64,000 nt of DNA from Wolfiporia cocos (GCA_029448655.1 JACCLO010000006.1:1116001-1180000), one strand, 5' to 3'. Positions 1-11,304 are shown, counted from the stretch's first letter. The notes: a model not told the origin generated them from the sequence alone. Program-made: numbers and translations.

Positions 1-236
1 CAATACAGCAAGATGGCTATGTATATATAGAGGCTTTGCTGATAATATATGCACGTCGTTGCTGCTAACAACGGCCGCAGAGAGCCGCACAAGGCGTTTT
101 CGAAAAAAGAGGCGGTCTCAATCACACAGTTCCTATGACTTGATGAGTGGGCCAACATGCAAATGTTATTGCGGTCTGGCAAATTCCACTGATGCCAGAG
201 GATGGCTAACACTGAACTAAGCAATTGCGAGACGAA

Positions 237-1353
237 TCACTTGCTATCGGCGACGAACGCAGCTGCACTCGAGCGCGCGGTCAGCGTCGGGCATGTCCAC
301 GTCCAGTGCATGCGCCCGCAATGCTGGCAGGGCGTCATCGGGATCTTCTTGCGCTGATCGGGGCAGTCCCGCCCGACGTGCGTCGTCTTGTGGCAGATCG
401 GGCAGCGCGGCCGGTTCCGCGTCAGGATGTGCAGCAGGCGGCGCTGTTCGATGTCGTCCTCCGTGAGCGGGCGTGTCGCCGCCCGCTGCATGTTCTGGCT
501 CCATGCTGACGCGACCCCGCGCGCGAGGTGCCGCTCGAAGGCCCGCTCGATGAGCATCGCGAGGCGCACGTCGCGCAGCGTGATGCCCGGCCGCACCGGA
601 GGCTGCCGCCCCGGCGAGGTCGGTAGCGGCCTCGCGGAGTGCGTGTGCGTGCGGATATGGATCATGCATTCTGAGGTGATCGTCACGCAGTGATGCTGGC
701 GCGCATATATGCTGAGTTAGTGGACGCAGCGAGTTGTGTGCACGGATGCCACTCACTAACTCGTCATTCTGAATCTCCTGTATCTCGCGGCGGAAAGTAA
801 GCGCGGCCTCGTGATTGCCCTGCTGGAACCAGAACTGCTTCGCAAGTTCGGGGCTCGCATTGAGCGAGGGCGGGCCGGAGACCTCGCGCGAGTACTCGGA
901 GCTGCCCACCACCCATGCCCGGTGGTACAAAGGCAGCAAATAAGTGTTAATGTCTGCCTGGGTGAGATACGAGCATGGATAGTCCGGGGCAGGAGGCAGT
1001 TCGGGCAGTGGTGGGCATGGGATGTCAAACGGGTCCTGTATCTATGCATTTACTGAGGTAAATAGCACCGAAAATCCTGTACAGCCTAGCCTTGGACGTA
1101 CTTGATTGGTCTCGGGAATAACATCATTGTCGAAATCCAGAAATTCAGCTCCTGTATGAGATGTCTTTTCAGGTGGTGGCTTCTCGTTGTTGCTGGGATT
1201 CTCTGAAATTTCCGCCTTTCTATCTTGCGCCGATTCTCCTGCAGTATCGGTGCTTCGAGAGCTGTATCGGAGTTGAGCAAACGTCGGATGCCACCGCGGC
1301 CGGAGCGCTGCTCTTGAGAGTAGAGACGATATCTTCAGTACAGATGAACGCAT
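237..1353 (-). CDS. Mitochondrial pterin-4a-carbinolamine dehydratase-like protein with C-terminal zinc knuckles
   Basis: Three exons fit in phase: 1353-1102, about 1041-757 and 695-237, giving about 331 aa. The N-terminus (MRSSVLKISSLLSRAALRPR) is basic, serine-rich and free of acidic residues, like a mitochondrial presequence. Exon 2 carries a PCPPLP-LTQADINTYLLPLY segment typical of fungal pterin dehydratase-like proteins. Across the exon 2/3 junction reads DELHHCVTITSECMIHIRTH, matching the DCoH/PCD histidine motif, then GITLRDVRLAMLIERAF, the usual C-terminal helix of that fold. The canonical Pro after the His pair is Cys here, and about 17 residues are inserted before GITLRD, so catalysis is doubtful. 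The C-terminus has a canonical CX2CX4HX4C zinc knuckle (CPICHKTTHVGRDC) and a second shortened one (CQHCGRMHWTWTC). The start is the first ATG before the presequence. Family membership is recognised from motifs only; the acceptor of exon 2 could be 6 nt further downstream. Confidence 0.75.
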
Positions 1354-1555
1354 CTTAGGAACTTTTGCGGCAGTGGTGGTCGCGCGTCAAGGCGCGAGCG
1401 CGATGGGCGCCTATGATAGCATCAAAACGATCGGCAAAACGATCGGATCAGCTTCTGACCTTGGCTTGATTCAAGTCTCGATGGCTGCTGTTTCAGCCTT
1501 CAGTACGAGCCTGACTATATGCACATTATAATTGAGCCGTTACACTCTACTTGAT
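1354..1555. promoter_or_regulatory. Short shared promoter between divergent genes
   Basis: About 200 bp separate the start codons of the pterin-dehydratase-like gene (-) and THG1 (+), which implies a bidirectional promoter. No clear TATA box is seen on either side. Confidence 0.5.
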
Positions 1556-2820
1556 ATGACGGGCTCTCGCTATGAGTATGTGAAGAATTTTGAGCTTCCT
1601 GACCCGATCTTGCCAGGCACCTTCATGGTGCTTCGGATCGACGGACGTGCATTTCATCGGTAAGGATTATTGTTTCTTTTTGTGATGCAGTGAGATCACT
1701 GTTTTGGCAGACTATCCTCAGAGCACGAGTTCGTTAAACCCAACGACGAGCGTGCCCTGGAACTGATGGATCACGCTGCCCGGGATGTCATGAACGAATT
1801 CAAGGACATCGTCCTTGCGTTTGGCGAGTCTGACGAGTATAGGTCTACATCTGCTTTCTTCAAGAATATAGTTATGTATGCTCACCCCCTTTACTGTATA
1901 CCCAGTTTTCTCTTCCGAAAATCGACATCACTGTACAATCGCCGACATTCCAAAATCCTAACTACAGTCACATCCCTGTTTACCTCATCCTACGTGTACA
2001 ACTGGTCAAGATATCTTCCAAATATCGCTCTCAAATATCCGCCGACCTTCGACGGCCGAATTGTCGTTTATCCCTCCCCGAAAGAAGTACGCGACTATTT
2101 CGCGTGGCGACAAGCAGACAGTGGGTAATTCGCTTCTGCCTATGAACGCAGTTGCTCAGCACCACTGACCAAAGCTTAAAGCACACATTAACAACCTCTA
2201 CAACGCTGTATTTTGGGCACTGGTTCAGCAAGGCGGCGAGACTACCGCAAACGCGCATAGCATACTCCGGGTGAGACTCGTCTCCTCAATGTTCCCCTTT
2301 CCTTCCTCCAGGATCAGAATAGAACTCAATGCCGTCACAGGGCACCGTCTCGAGCCAAAAGCACGAGATCTTACATTCCCGCTTCGGGATCAACTACAAC
2401 AGTATCTCGGCACGGTTTAGGAAAGGCAGTGTTTTTGTTCGCGAGAGGGTGCGTGCCTGTACGGGGAGCCTCAGGCCCGAATTAACTGAATGTGCGCAGG
2501 TTCCTGCCGAAGTCGTGCACCCTGAGAAGCCTTCCGGCAGCGATGCGGCACAGAATGATAGGAATAGCCATGCCCTGGAAGATACGAGCCAGGGTCCTGC
2601 CAAAGATCCCCCAAAAGAACCCGTGTCAGTTGTTTCCCTCGAGGGATATTCTGGCCAAAATAAGGCTTACAAAGATGTCAGCGACAGGGCCACCTCGGAA
2701 GGCATTCTCCTGCCGCAGAAAGGCAAGAAAGTCAAGCTCCGGTTTACCGTGCTTCTGTATCATTGTGACATCATCGGGGACGCATTCTGGGATCAGAGAC
2801 CCAATATTCTTCAAGAATAA
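1556..2820 (+). CDS. THG1: tRNA(His) guanylyltransferase
   Basis: Adds the essential G(-1) nucleotide to the 5' end of tRNA-His by 3'-5' polymerisation. Six exons join in phase: 1556-1659, 1711-1842, 1906-2120, 2182-2270, about 2323-2448 and 2500-2820, for about 328 aa. Diagnostic segments in order are YEYVKNFE and VLRIDGRAFHR (first metal-binding Asp), AFGESDEYSFLF (second catalytic carboxylate, formed across the exon 2/3 splice), SLYNRRHSKI, then [33 protein letters not shown] (quoted here in parts: the WRQ-D-HINNLYN block), GTVSSQKHEILHSRFGINYN, and the C-terminal HCDIIGDAFWDQRP. All three Thg1 blocks are complete. A low-complexity stretch of about 60 residues rich in Pro, Ser and Lys is inserted between the core and the conserved C-terminal helix. 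The exact acceptor of exon 5 (2323 or 2341) is uncertain. Confidence 0.93.
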
Positions 2821-3963
2821 AATACGTTACATTCGTTTACGTTGAGACTGATTCACAGGCGCGCCACAGTGAAATAGCGCTTTTACCATCAGTTTATGCC
2901 CATACCTTAAGCAGAGATCCAATTGCCGACTCATGCTAGCATTCTTGCTATTATGCGTCCAGGTTACAATACAAAGATGAACGCTCCCAGAAGTCACGAA
3001 GTCAGCAAGCATAATCCTGCGAGTGAAAACATTGTCTATTCATCCTTTCCCTCGCATGCTCCCCCGATCAGCGCTTTGCCCTTCACTACATCATTCTGCG
3101 TGATCTCAAGCACAGGGCAAAGAGCAGCCGACGCACTATTGCATATTCACTTGCCGAGATCCAGGTCTTTGTAAGGTACCATGGGAATTGTATACCTGTC
3201 GCCTATGCTATTTGTAGAAGGGCTATGCACCCTCGGTGAAGAAGGTTGACGTGATCAAGAGGTATTGGCAATATGCTGTCATGACATTAGGGCCGCTGTT
3301 GAACGTTTGAACGTTGATTTCAAGTATGCAGCTGGCCCGCCAGAGTCTTTATGGGCATTGTCAAACTGTCCACAGATATGGAGGTTGGCATACTATCACT
3401 CACACTTGTGCCATGACGTACACTTAGTATATGGTATGGTGTTTGCAAACGTATACAGTATATATCAGTGTCAAGCTCCCATTATGTTCAGCGTTAGAGC
3501 TTATCGGGTCAACGGCATCTGGAAAAACCTCCTCTGTTAATTACAGCCATTTCATATGACATTGCGTGTTTTCTGGACTGCGTCAACAAAAAAAGGAATT
3601 CCCTAATCTGTGTGCAGGATTGCTGCGGGCCAGATCCGCAGCTCCCCTTTCCAGCGGTCGACGGAGAGTCCTGATTGGTTCCAACGGACGCCTTTCAGGA
3701 CACTCCACAGGCAGTGACAGCTGCTGAGCGCTGCCTGCTAAACCGCACGGCCCGCGCCGCAATGTAATACTAAATCGTCACGATATCTCTCAGACCAAAT
3801 CAAATAGCCTTGAATTCCCCTAATGCGACAGGATTAGGTTTCGAGTAGGTTTATGCTTGCCAGAATGTCAGAACAAAGAGAAATCAAGTTGTTTAGTTTT
3901 GCCTGATGGGGTATTAGAGCTGTACGTGGCTATCGCGTACATACCTCATGCTGTTATTGCCAG
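2821..3963. other. Intergenic stretch with unassigned coding-like fragments
   Basis: No complete gene is recognised. Between about 3068 and 3177 the plus strand reads a coding-like segment (ALHYIILRDLKHRAK followed by SSRRTIAYSLAEIQVF) that ends at a possible GTAAGG donor. Downstream, 3503-3539 reads ELIGSTASGKTSSVNY, which resembles a Walker A loop by pattern. Stop codons separate these pieces, and no set of introns I tried gives a continuous protein. It may be a decayed gene or chance. Confidence 0.3.
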
Positions 3964-4303
3964 TCAGGGCCGTCTTTCTGAGGCGTAATTACTCTGATAA
4001 AAGTCTTCATTCGTGCGCATGTTGCGGCGTTTGTCTCGAAGATAAGAAGCCTCGGCTGTATTCACAGGACCGGTACGAGATGCCACAGTGCGCCACACCA
4101 CTAAAATGAGGCTGAGCTCAGAACGAGCCTTCAACGTATGATATGATGTACGATAGCATACGTTTGAACTGTTCATGGAATCGGCCCTCGAGATAACTAG
4201 CGTCGGGGTGAATGGCGCGTATAACGTGGTGGCGGATACCAAAAAAGGCAAGGGTGACTCGACGCCTCGCGCTACCCAGGCCCTCCGCCCCATCACTCTT
4301 CAC
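3964..4303 (-). CDS. Candidate small two-exon gene, unrecognised
   Basis: Exon 1 would start at 4303 (MKSDGAEGLGSARRR) and run through RAIHPDASYLEGRFHEQFK. A GTATGC donor and a TTTTAG acceptor then join in phase to a second exon reading TVASRTGPVNTAEASYLRDK and ending at 3964. The first half vaguely recalls the helical start of LYR-motif mitochondrial proteins, but no LYR tripeptide is present, so no function is assigned. It would be divergent from the gene starting at 4407 with only about 100 bp between. It could be spurious. Confidence 0.3.
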
Positions 4304-4406
4304 GTATCACACCGCAGCCGGTGCTCCGGGGTGCTTCAGCCCATCTCAGCCTCTAACCACTACCACCATCACCAGCGGCGGCGATCAACATCTGCGACAG
4401 GCAGCA

Positions 4407-5204
4407 ATGAGTAACAGCACTCCGGGATATTCCTCCTTTGTCCGACGCAGGATCGGGCGCGCGCCCTCGCCTCCAACATGGGCATGCTACGAGCAGATCC
4501 CATTCGATGACGAATATACTAGTGACAGTGGGTCAGAGAGTAACTCGTGCTCTGAAGACGAAGAGGACTATGGGCGAGTCGCCCGCCATGCAAGTGACAT
4601 CTCCGACGGTGACTTCCCGGCCACGCAAGAGAGCGAACGACACGCTCCCCGGGTGGGGAGCGGTACGGAGATGGAAGGGGGCGACGAGTCCGTGTCCGCG
4701 CAGAAGATTGCGGAGCTCAAGAAGGATGTCAAGGGAAAGCAGCGTGCGATTGAGCCTGAACATGAGAGCCCCAGGAAACAGCACCGGAGGAAGCACCGCC
4801 AGCCGGTAGTGGCCCTTCGTCCAATCCTAACCATACAGAGGAGCCAGGGCTTCGTGTGGAACCAAGTAAGTTTGGGGACATTCAAGCGTGAGACGCATAC
4901 GAGAGCTGACATGTATTGCTCACTGCACGCAGGACTTATTTGTTCCACCGTATATCAAAGACCGATGTTCGTTCGCTATCTCCTTTTTCATATCGTTCTT
5001 GCTCATCTATCTCCTAAATCATTCCTATGTCGTGCATGTGAATTGCTCATCTGCTTTACAGATGTCGCCTCGACTTCTCCATCGAACGCCTCTGGCTTCG
5101 TGTCATCTTCGGTTTCCTCTACGAACTCGTCCATGATGGATTATGAGGTCGAAGTTGTTGAAATCCGAGTGAAGGAGGGAGAGTTGAACGACATTATTCC
5201 ATAA
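4407..5204 (+). CDS. Conserved basidiomycete protein of unknown function
   Basis: Three exons fit in phase: 4407-4865, 4933-4966 (only 34 nt) and 5062-5204, for 211 aa. I do not recognise a domain. The N-terminal half is acidic and serine-rich (TSDSGSESNSCSEDEEDYG), followed by a lysine-rich stretch with KGKQRA. The C-terminal half is the best-ordered part: SQGFVWNQ, DLFVPPYIKDRY across the micro-exon, then MMDYEVEVVEIRVKEGELND and IIP at the end. My recollection is that this C-terminal pattern recurs in agaricomycete predicted proteins. The open frame extends further upstream, to 4212, but the ATG at 4407 begins the compositionally consistent part. Role unknown. Confidence 0.72.
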   Translation: MSNSTPGYSSFVRRRIGRAPSPPTWACYEQIPFDDEYTSDSGSESNSCSEDEEDYGRVARHASDISDGDFPATQESERHAPRVGSGTEMEGGDESVSAQKIAELKKDVKGKQRAIEPEHESPRKQHRRKHRQPVVALRPILTIQRSQGFVWNQVSLGTFKRETHTRADMYCSLHAGLICSTVYQRPMFVRYLLFHIVLAHLSPKSFLCRACELLICFTDVASTSPSNASGFVSSSVSSTNSSMMDYEVEVVEIRVKEGELNDIIP

Positions 5205-5420
5205 TTTGTGCGCCAATATAACAATACTCATTTGCTCTTATTCCTCACCTTTCGTATCCGGTGTTAGCACGGTCTCTGACCGCTGTATCTTTTCTCGCTC
5301 ATATACCTACTCTGTATCGCAACGTACATTTCATATCCTGTTGTCCCATAGCTATTCATGCCACTCTCGAACGTGATCATGTCGAGACTTGAAATTGCCA
5401 GCATCAGCTTTGAGAAGCAC

Positions 5421-7776
5421 TCATACTGTCGCTAGAAGGGCATCTTCAACTTCTTTCATGCGGGCTGCCTCCTTTTCCCGCTCCCGTTCCTTCTCCTTCA
5501 CAGCCTCCGCTTCCCTCGTGATCTTGTAGGAAGGTGTTACGTAGGGCATGTAATCTAGATGTCTTTTGACATAGAAACACATATATGCCTGAGATTTGGA
5601 AGCAAGGCACGCCCCTAGAGTCGAAGGCGTGACCCTGGAATAGGAGATCATTCAGCCAGTTCCAACCCGGGCATATGACGGGATTACTCACTTGTCATCG
5701 TCAAACCTGTGCCACTGCTTCGCCAGTGAGAATGCATGTGAACCGTACATGGGAGAAGCTGAACACACCTCATCCTGGGAACGCGCAAAGCACGTGTAGT
5801 GGCCGTTATTGATCTGACCGTCGTGACAAACTACAGAGAAGAGGTCATATTCATACATAGCTCCGGGCCCGGGAAGTCTGGCCAGGTGCTATTGTGAGCG
5901 ACGCCTTGAAAATGGAGTGAGAAATGTGAAGTATCCGCTCACGAGGACGAGACGGAACTCGACGCTCCGCTGCCCTTCGCTTCTTGGTCTTGCATCTCCA
6001 TAACAAGCGTGGTATATGGAGCCATATTAATGGATGCCGGAAAACGAACCGGTGCCTCAATTTTATGGGCTGCGGTCCTGTCCCCATTCTTGTGCTCAAA
6101 ACGCTAACGCAATATAATTGTTTGCAGCGAAGTTACGGGAGGTCCATGGGTGCTTACTTTGAACTGGAAGCTGAGGACGGGCGGCAGTTTCTGGATACTC
6201 ATCCTCTTACTCGACTCCTGTGCGAGGTTGAAAATTTAGCACAGCATGCCAAGTAAACTCTCTGTGAATAGCACGCACATGGGAAGCTTTCCCACATTTA
6301 GCGCAGTCGTACTCATTTGGTCCTAGTTTTTCCGGCTGAGTAAACCTGTCAACCCGTCAAGCGGGCGTCCCGACAGTCGCACAGAACGCTCACTTGCGCA
6401 GACACGACTCCAGTGTCAGTTCCTGTCCAATTCGCTCACCGGTCTTATCTTGCAGATCCAAGCTGATGTCCAGCATAGGATCCGGTTTCGTAGTCATGTT
6501 ACCGCACCGCTTACATTCCACCTCGCTGCGCAGAGTGCCGGAGAATGTCGAGTGCACTATGCAGATGCACGCCATCTTAGTCGATTGGCGTGATGTCGCA
6601 TGAATGTGGTCGAGAGCTGAGATGAAGAACTCGTGTGCGTCCTGCTGCGCATATCCAGAAAGCTCGGATGAGGCACGCCACGTCGTTGCAAGGAAGCTGG
6701 TGGGCCCATATGGCACCGTGTCCTCCGAATAAACCTCGCGAAAACGTCTCAAGGATCAGTACGTACAGCGGAAGGCGCGACGTCAATCTACCTGTTCAAA
6801 AAGCGTATCCATCTCGCAACATGTGCAGTCTTTGGTCTTGCACGAAAGATGGTTGTGCTTATCGCTCAGGAAGTGATTGCGGAGAAGCGGGTTTGCGATG
6901 AATGACTGCAGGATTGCATTCATGAAGCACGTCTGCCCCAGATTCAGCAAGCCTCGAAGTCCTTACGACGCCGTGACGGCATCAGTCGCTCCACCAGAGT
7001 ACGCTAGAGTGGATCTGCTGACCATAACATGGGAGGGATACGGCGCCCTTGAGGAGGGCGGCCTCCCTGTCGTTAGGGGCCCAAGGTTTGAAGGGCTCGC
7101 GGGAGCTCTTCGCTGCTGCGCGTTTCGTAAGTCGGTCGATTTCAAGTTACGGAAATTACCTTGCGGTGCTGTGTTTTTCTCTTCCGCGGAAAGCGTTGCA
7201 GTGGACATAGCACGATCGAAAGCATTGTCGTATACGAAGTCGTCGCATGCGCTGCAGAAGAGACTGCCTGATCTCACATCGATGCCTGCGTGAATGGCCA
7301 TTGAATTAGCACAGCCTAAACATTTCAACGAAGCAATTTGAATTGTTCGGGTTCTGTAAGGGTTGTATCGTCCTGGAAGTCCACAATGAGATGATCTACT
7401 GACAGAATCCGTGCTGGTTATCATCTAGGTGTCGCTTGACATGTCCGTCTTGCCAGCAGCCTGTGTACCGGCACTGTATGCACACAAATGGCCGTGTCAA
7501 AACCTGTTCGCAGGTACCGCATGTCGGAGCTGCAACCTGAATGTTTGCATAACTACGAATTATCGACTACGCACGTTCACGGATCAGACACACCTTGCGG
7601 CGCTTTGCCGGTCGAGTGTAATGAGTAGCACGCTGTACATTCCATGTGGCAATGACATTTAGCGTGCGTTGCATATCTGCATCCTCCACTGCAAGCATGG
7701 CAGCGTGAGGGCAAGTCCCACTACTGTCAGCCATGACAATGTCCTCGAGGGTCGACGAAATATCTGCCACTGGCAA
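5421..7776 (-). CDS. UBP8: SAGA-associated ubiquitin carboxyl-terminal hydrolase Ubp8
   Basis: Removes ubiquitin from histone H2B as the catalytic subunit of the SAGA deubiquitinase module. At least ten exons on the minus strand join in phase; the 3' ones are about 6734-6394, 6345-6279, 6217-6158, 6103-5943, 5877-5769, 5714-5692 and 5634-5421. The N-terminal ZnF-UBP runs from TCPHAAMLAV through PTCGTCEQVLTRPFVCIQCR and GCWQDGHVKRHLDDNQHGF to SGSLFCSACDDFVYD. The peptidase C19 core follows: GLLNLGQTCFMNAILQSF (Cys box), YAQQDAHEFFISALDHIH, two zinc-binding CX2C pairs (VECKRCGN, YDCAKCGKASH), LPPVLSFQFKRFEHKNG, and the His box GQINNGHYTCFAR with WHRFDDDKV. The C-terminus ends in a charged, probably coiled-coil tail of Glu/Lys/Arg repeats that yeast Ubp8 lacks. 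The start could also be the internal Met at about 7734. Confidence 0.92.
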
Positions 7777-7857
7777 TGTTCTGCAGTAAGTGATGGTGCT
7801 GGGCTCCTGTCTGATTAGCCTCGAAGAAGTAGCTGCTACTTAGCTTCACCTACTAAC

Positions 7858-8880
7858 TCACTCGCCGCTGTGTCGAAAGACGGCTCGCGTATCAATTTGT
7901 GGCAACGGGATCAAGATACGCACATCAAGCTGACCAGGTCCACGGTCCAGGTGACTGCCCGATAAGGCAAGTCGGTTTGTTTCGTGGCTGATATCAAACC
8001 GCAAACCTTTCCTGCATCGTCTGCGAGTCCTAAATACTTCAAGTCCACGTATATATCCTTCCCATCTGCGTTCCCCACTTTGGCCTAGAATGATTGTCCT
8101 GATAACTAGATCAATTGCTTTGCTTTTCAGTCTTTGTGTGGGGCGCAACAATGAAGAAGGTGGCGGCCACAGTCTCAGTACTGACGTAGCTATCCGAACA
8201 AGTGGCAACAGGCCTAGATGCATGTTCTGTAATGTCTCTCCAGAAAACGGATTCATGATTGTGTGGGAGGTAAGCTGATAGATTGCGTGACCCGCGCAAG
8301 ATACGAGCCCTCATATTTCATAATGCCTCTCCCGACTTCTGTGTAACCCGAAGGATGAAACTTTTATTGTCTTTCGCGACTACAAACCAGCTGCGATGCA
8401 CCACTTGCAGATTATACCAAAACAACATATCGGTGAGACCATCGTGCCCTGTCACTGCGCAGCTGACAGGATGCGTGTCTTACCAAGACAATGTCAAATG
8501 CCTGTCCCAGACTGACGCAAGCATGGGTATGTGCTGTCGAGCACGAGCACTTATCCATTACGTAACAGCTGCCTAGTGATACGCATGAGTGAGATTGGAC
8601 ATCGTATCCTGGATGAACTGGACGACCCTCCCACGTTGCGTCGGTACGATCCTTACTTCGATACCCTCATGTTGAGCTAATGCCAGAGCAGTCTTGGTTT
8701 TCACATCCCCCCGTTCTATTCGGTGAATCATTTGCACATGCATGTGCAGGGCCTGCCGTATCGTTCGTTTTTCAAATCTCTGAAGTATCCCGTTGCTACT
8801 GGTCGTAATGGACACACGAAAGGCTTCAGCTGGTTCTGCGAAGCCAGTCAAGCCATCAATATACTCGAAAATGGCGGTCG
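7858..8880 (-). CDS. Unidentified multi-exon candidate gene
   Basis: Several minus-strand segments look coding but I could not assemble or name the protein. The longest (about 8880-8573) reads NANTTAIFEYIDGLTGFAEP, then AFRVSITTSSNGILQRFEKR and HVQMIHRIERGDVKTKTALA. A second (about 8440-8330) reads DMLFWYNLQVVHRSWFVVAK followed by DNKSFILRVTQKSGEAL. A third (8256-7858) gives WRDITEHASRPVATCSDSYV and, in another frame, NADGKDIYVDLKYLGLADD. Possible GT-AG junctions exist, but frames change several times and the 5' end is not found. It lies immediately upstream of UBP8 in the same orientation. It may be a divergent gene or a decaying one. Confidence 0.35.
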
Positions 8881-11247
8881 TGTTGGCATTTTTTCTTGCT
8901 GACTTCTAGGGATCTTCACCTTGATCGCCAGGAGGCGAAGAACATGCAAATGACAAACCCAACATGGCTCTACATCGATCATAGTTAAATTTGACATGCA
9001 TTACAGCGACCACAGCCTCACAATTCTTTTGCATCCTTGCCGGACACCCGGTGCCTGCTCCTCGGATCGCGACGTTAACTCCACCAATCCTAACTCATGC
9101 ATTACATCTAATACCGAGGTGTCCACTGCGAAGTGTGTGCAGCAGCCGCTAAGCATCGGATGTCCATCCTTGGAGTACGAGTCTATGTTGCAAGCTATCT
9201 CGCATGTGACTAGGTTTATTAACATGCCCCGCGTCGGAGTTATTTATAGCTTTCTCAAAAATCTCAGTCCTTTGCCTGCACCGGAGTTGTACTTGGACGT
9301 TGATCCACCGCATTTTACGATTGGCTCCAAGATCCTCGAATCTCTCGACCTTAGAACAACTGCATCCGGCCACATGGACTCCAGCTAAGTAATCTGATGG
9401 ATGTCGAATGTTATTTGACCGTTATCTGAATGCAATGACAACGCACGCATTTACTGTATTCCGGCACCTTTTGTGACGGCAGTTACGTGCCTCAAGGATA
9501 AGAGACTTTTTTGGGTGTCTTTCCACCTTATGAATCGGTGCGGCATGCTGCTTTGTTCCCGCGTGGCCGCCGCTCGAATCGGCATCGGTTTACTTTGGAG
9601 GAGCTTTCATTGCAGCTCACAGTGCAGCCGCAGTGAGAACCTGTCTATGATCAGCTTTCGGCAAGATGACGCATAACAGGTACGTGGTGGAGTCGCAGCA
9701 ACTGACGATTTAGACGGTGGTCATATTGCTTTATGTGCAATGCCAGTTAACATCACAGCTGAGTTCATGTCCGAAAGCAGGCGATATCAGTTGAAACATC
9801 TTGCGGCGGAAGCATCCGCACTGCTTCATGTGAGCCTTTATCGTTACGAACGGCAGCGACTGATCCACTGCGCCATAGATTGGAGAAGACTGTGCCGAAT
9901 TTTAAATCACGACGACGCCCCAAGAAAGGCAGCCGAAAACGTGTATAACCGGTTGTAGATTATCCGGTGCCTATGGGAGGCGGAGCACTGTGTTCATGCG
10001 AGGATGTGCGAATATTGGAGCGGCCGAGGAGACAGGATGCAGCCGGCTCCATTCTCACAGCTGATGAAATTTGCTGAGTAACGTCCATTGCGAGCTCGGA
10101 TGCAGGATCCCATGCCATATCGCTCGGAGACGGCCCCGTCCAGCTCTGAAACCGCAACGAACGTGAATAAGGGACTAACTTCTCGATCTCCACAGCAAGT
10201 CTGCAATAACGCAATCCTTGGGCTATCGTTCGGAATATGTAAAATTAATTTTTAATGATATCGTCAACTACAGGATGCTTTCAGTTACTGTCGACATGAG
10301 ATCAATCGAGCGACAAGCACTGGTTGGACATGGTTTTCAAGCTTCCCCTTCGGCTTCCGTGTCAAGATTCAGAAGCTGAAAGGATACGCAGCAATCAGAC
10401 CCACGACGCCCGCATGGCAGACGATGCATGTGGCCATGGATTATGGTCCTCGGGAAGCCCTCACTACCAAAGGGGAGTAGTAGATAGATATATATACTCC
10501 ATTTCTAGAACTGACATATCTTGATGTCTGTGCGCTGCCCAAGCGAATTCAGCGCACCATGCGGTGTATTTCTGCAGGAAAACGCGTTTACCTCCGAGAT
10601 TCAGGTCACGTAGTCTATTGTTAGCAGTGCACTAAGGACTAGCCTGCGGCCTGGGACACCCTCATCCTTGTTGTGCAAGTGCGCCTGGCTTTGAGCACAC
10701 CGGGCCGTGAGTTCTGTGCTACATAATTTCCGTGAGACAGCCACCAGCTGTTCACGTTAAGGCCTGTGCACAGAGCAACCACAGCCCTATGTCATGGTTC
10801 CCTCTGAATCCACGGATGGCCGCCGGAGGACTACGTATTTGACGCCTTTAGATCGAAGCTGAATCTCGTGGATGCGCTTTCATTCGCAGATCGCAGCGGC
10901 TAGTTACTGGGATCGTGCGACCATCAAGATTCGAACCGGCTAGCCGAGTCGCGGACATGCATAGCGAGTGTGTGACGAATAGCATCTCGGCATCGCCCAA
11001 AGTTAGACGGATCATCCGAGAAGCAGAAGCCTACCTCCAGCGCAAGAAACGCCGAAGGAATGACTGCCGCACCAAAAATAATCCCACAATTTCTGGGAAT
11101 CTAACTGCACGTCCGTTGTGTTTTATTTGTTGGGACACGCATGTTCCCTCGTGCAAGGTACATACTGGCCTTGATTTTCGCATCCATAGGCGATTCAGGC
11201 CGCACCATGCTGACATAGAACCGCGGGCAGGTTCTCGGGCACAGCGG
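8881..11247. other. Intergenic region, no gene recognised
   Basis: Short open frames occur on both strands (for example at 9740-9958 on plus and 10214-9960 on minus), but none shows a domain, a signal peptide or a plausible intron set. No tRNA-like structure or strong repeat is visible. A GATTCGAACC-like match at about 10928 has no tRNA around it. Confidence 0.5.
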
Positions 11248-11254
11248 TATATAT
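11248..11254 (+). promoter_or_regulatory. TATA box of the oxalate decarboxylase gene
   Basis: TATATAT lies about 50 bp before the ATG at 11305, close for a fungal core promoter. Confidence 0.5.
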
Positions 11255-11304
11255 TCTGCAACAAGTGAGCAAGGACAGCCAGGTCACTCGCCGACTCACG
11301 CACA

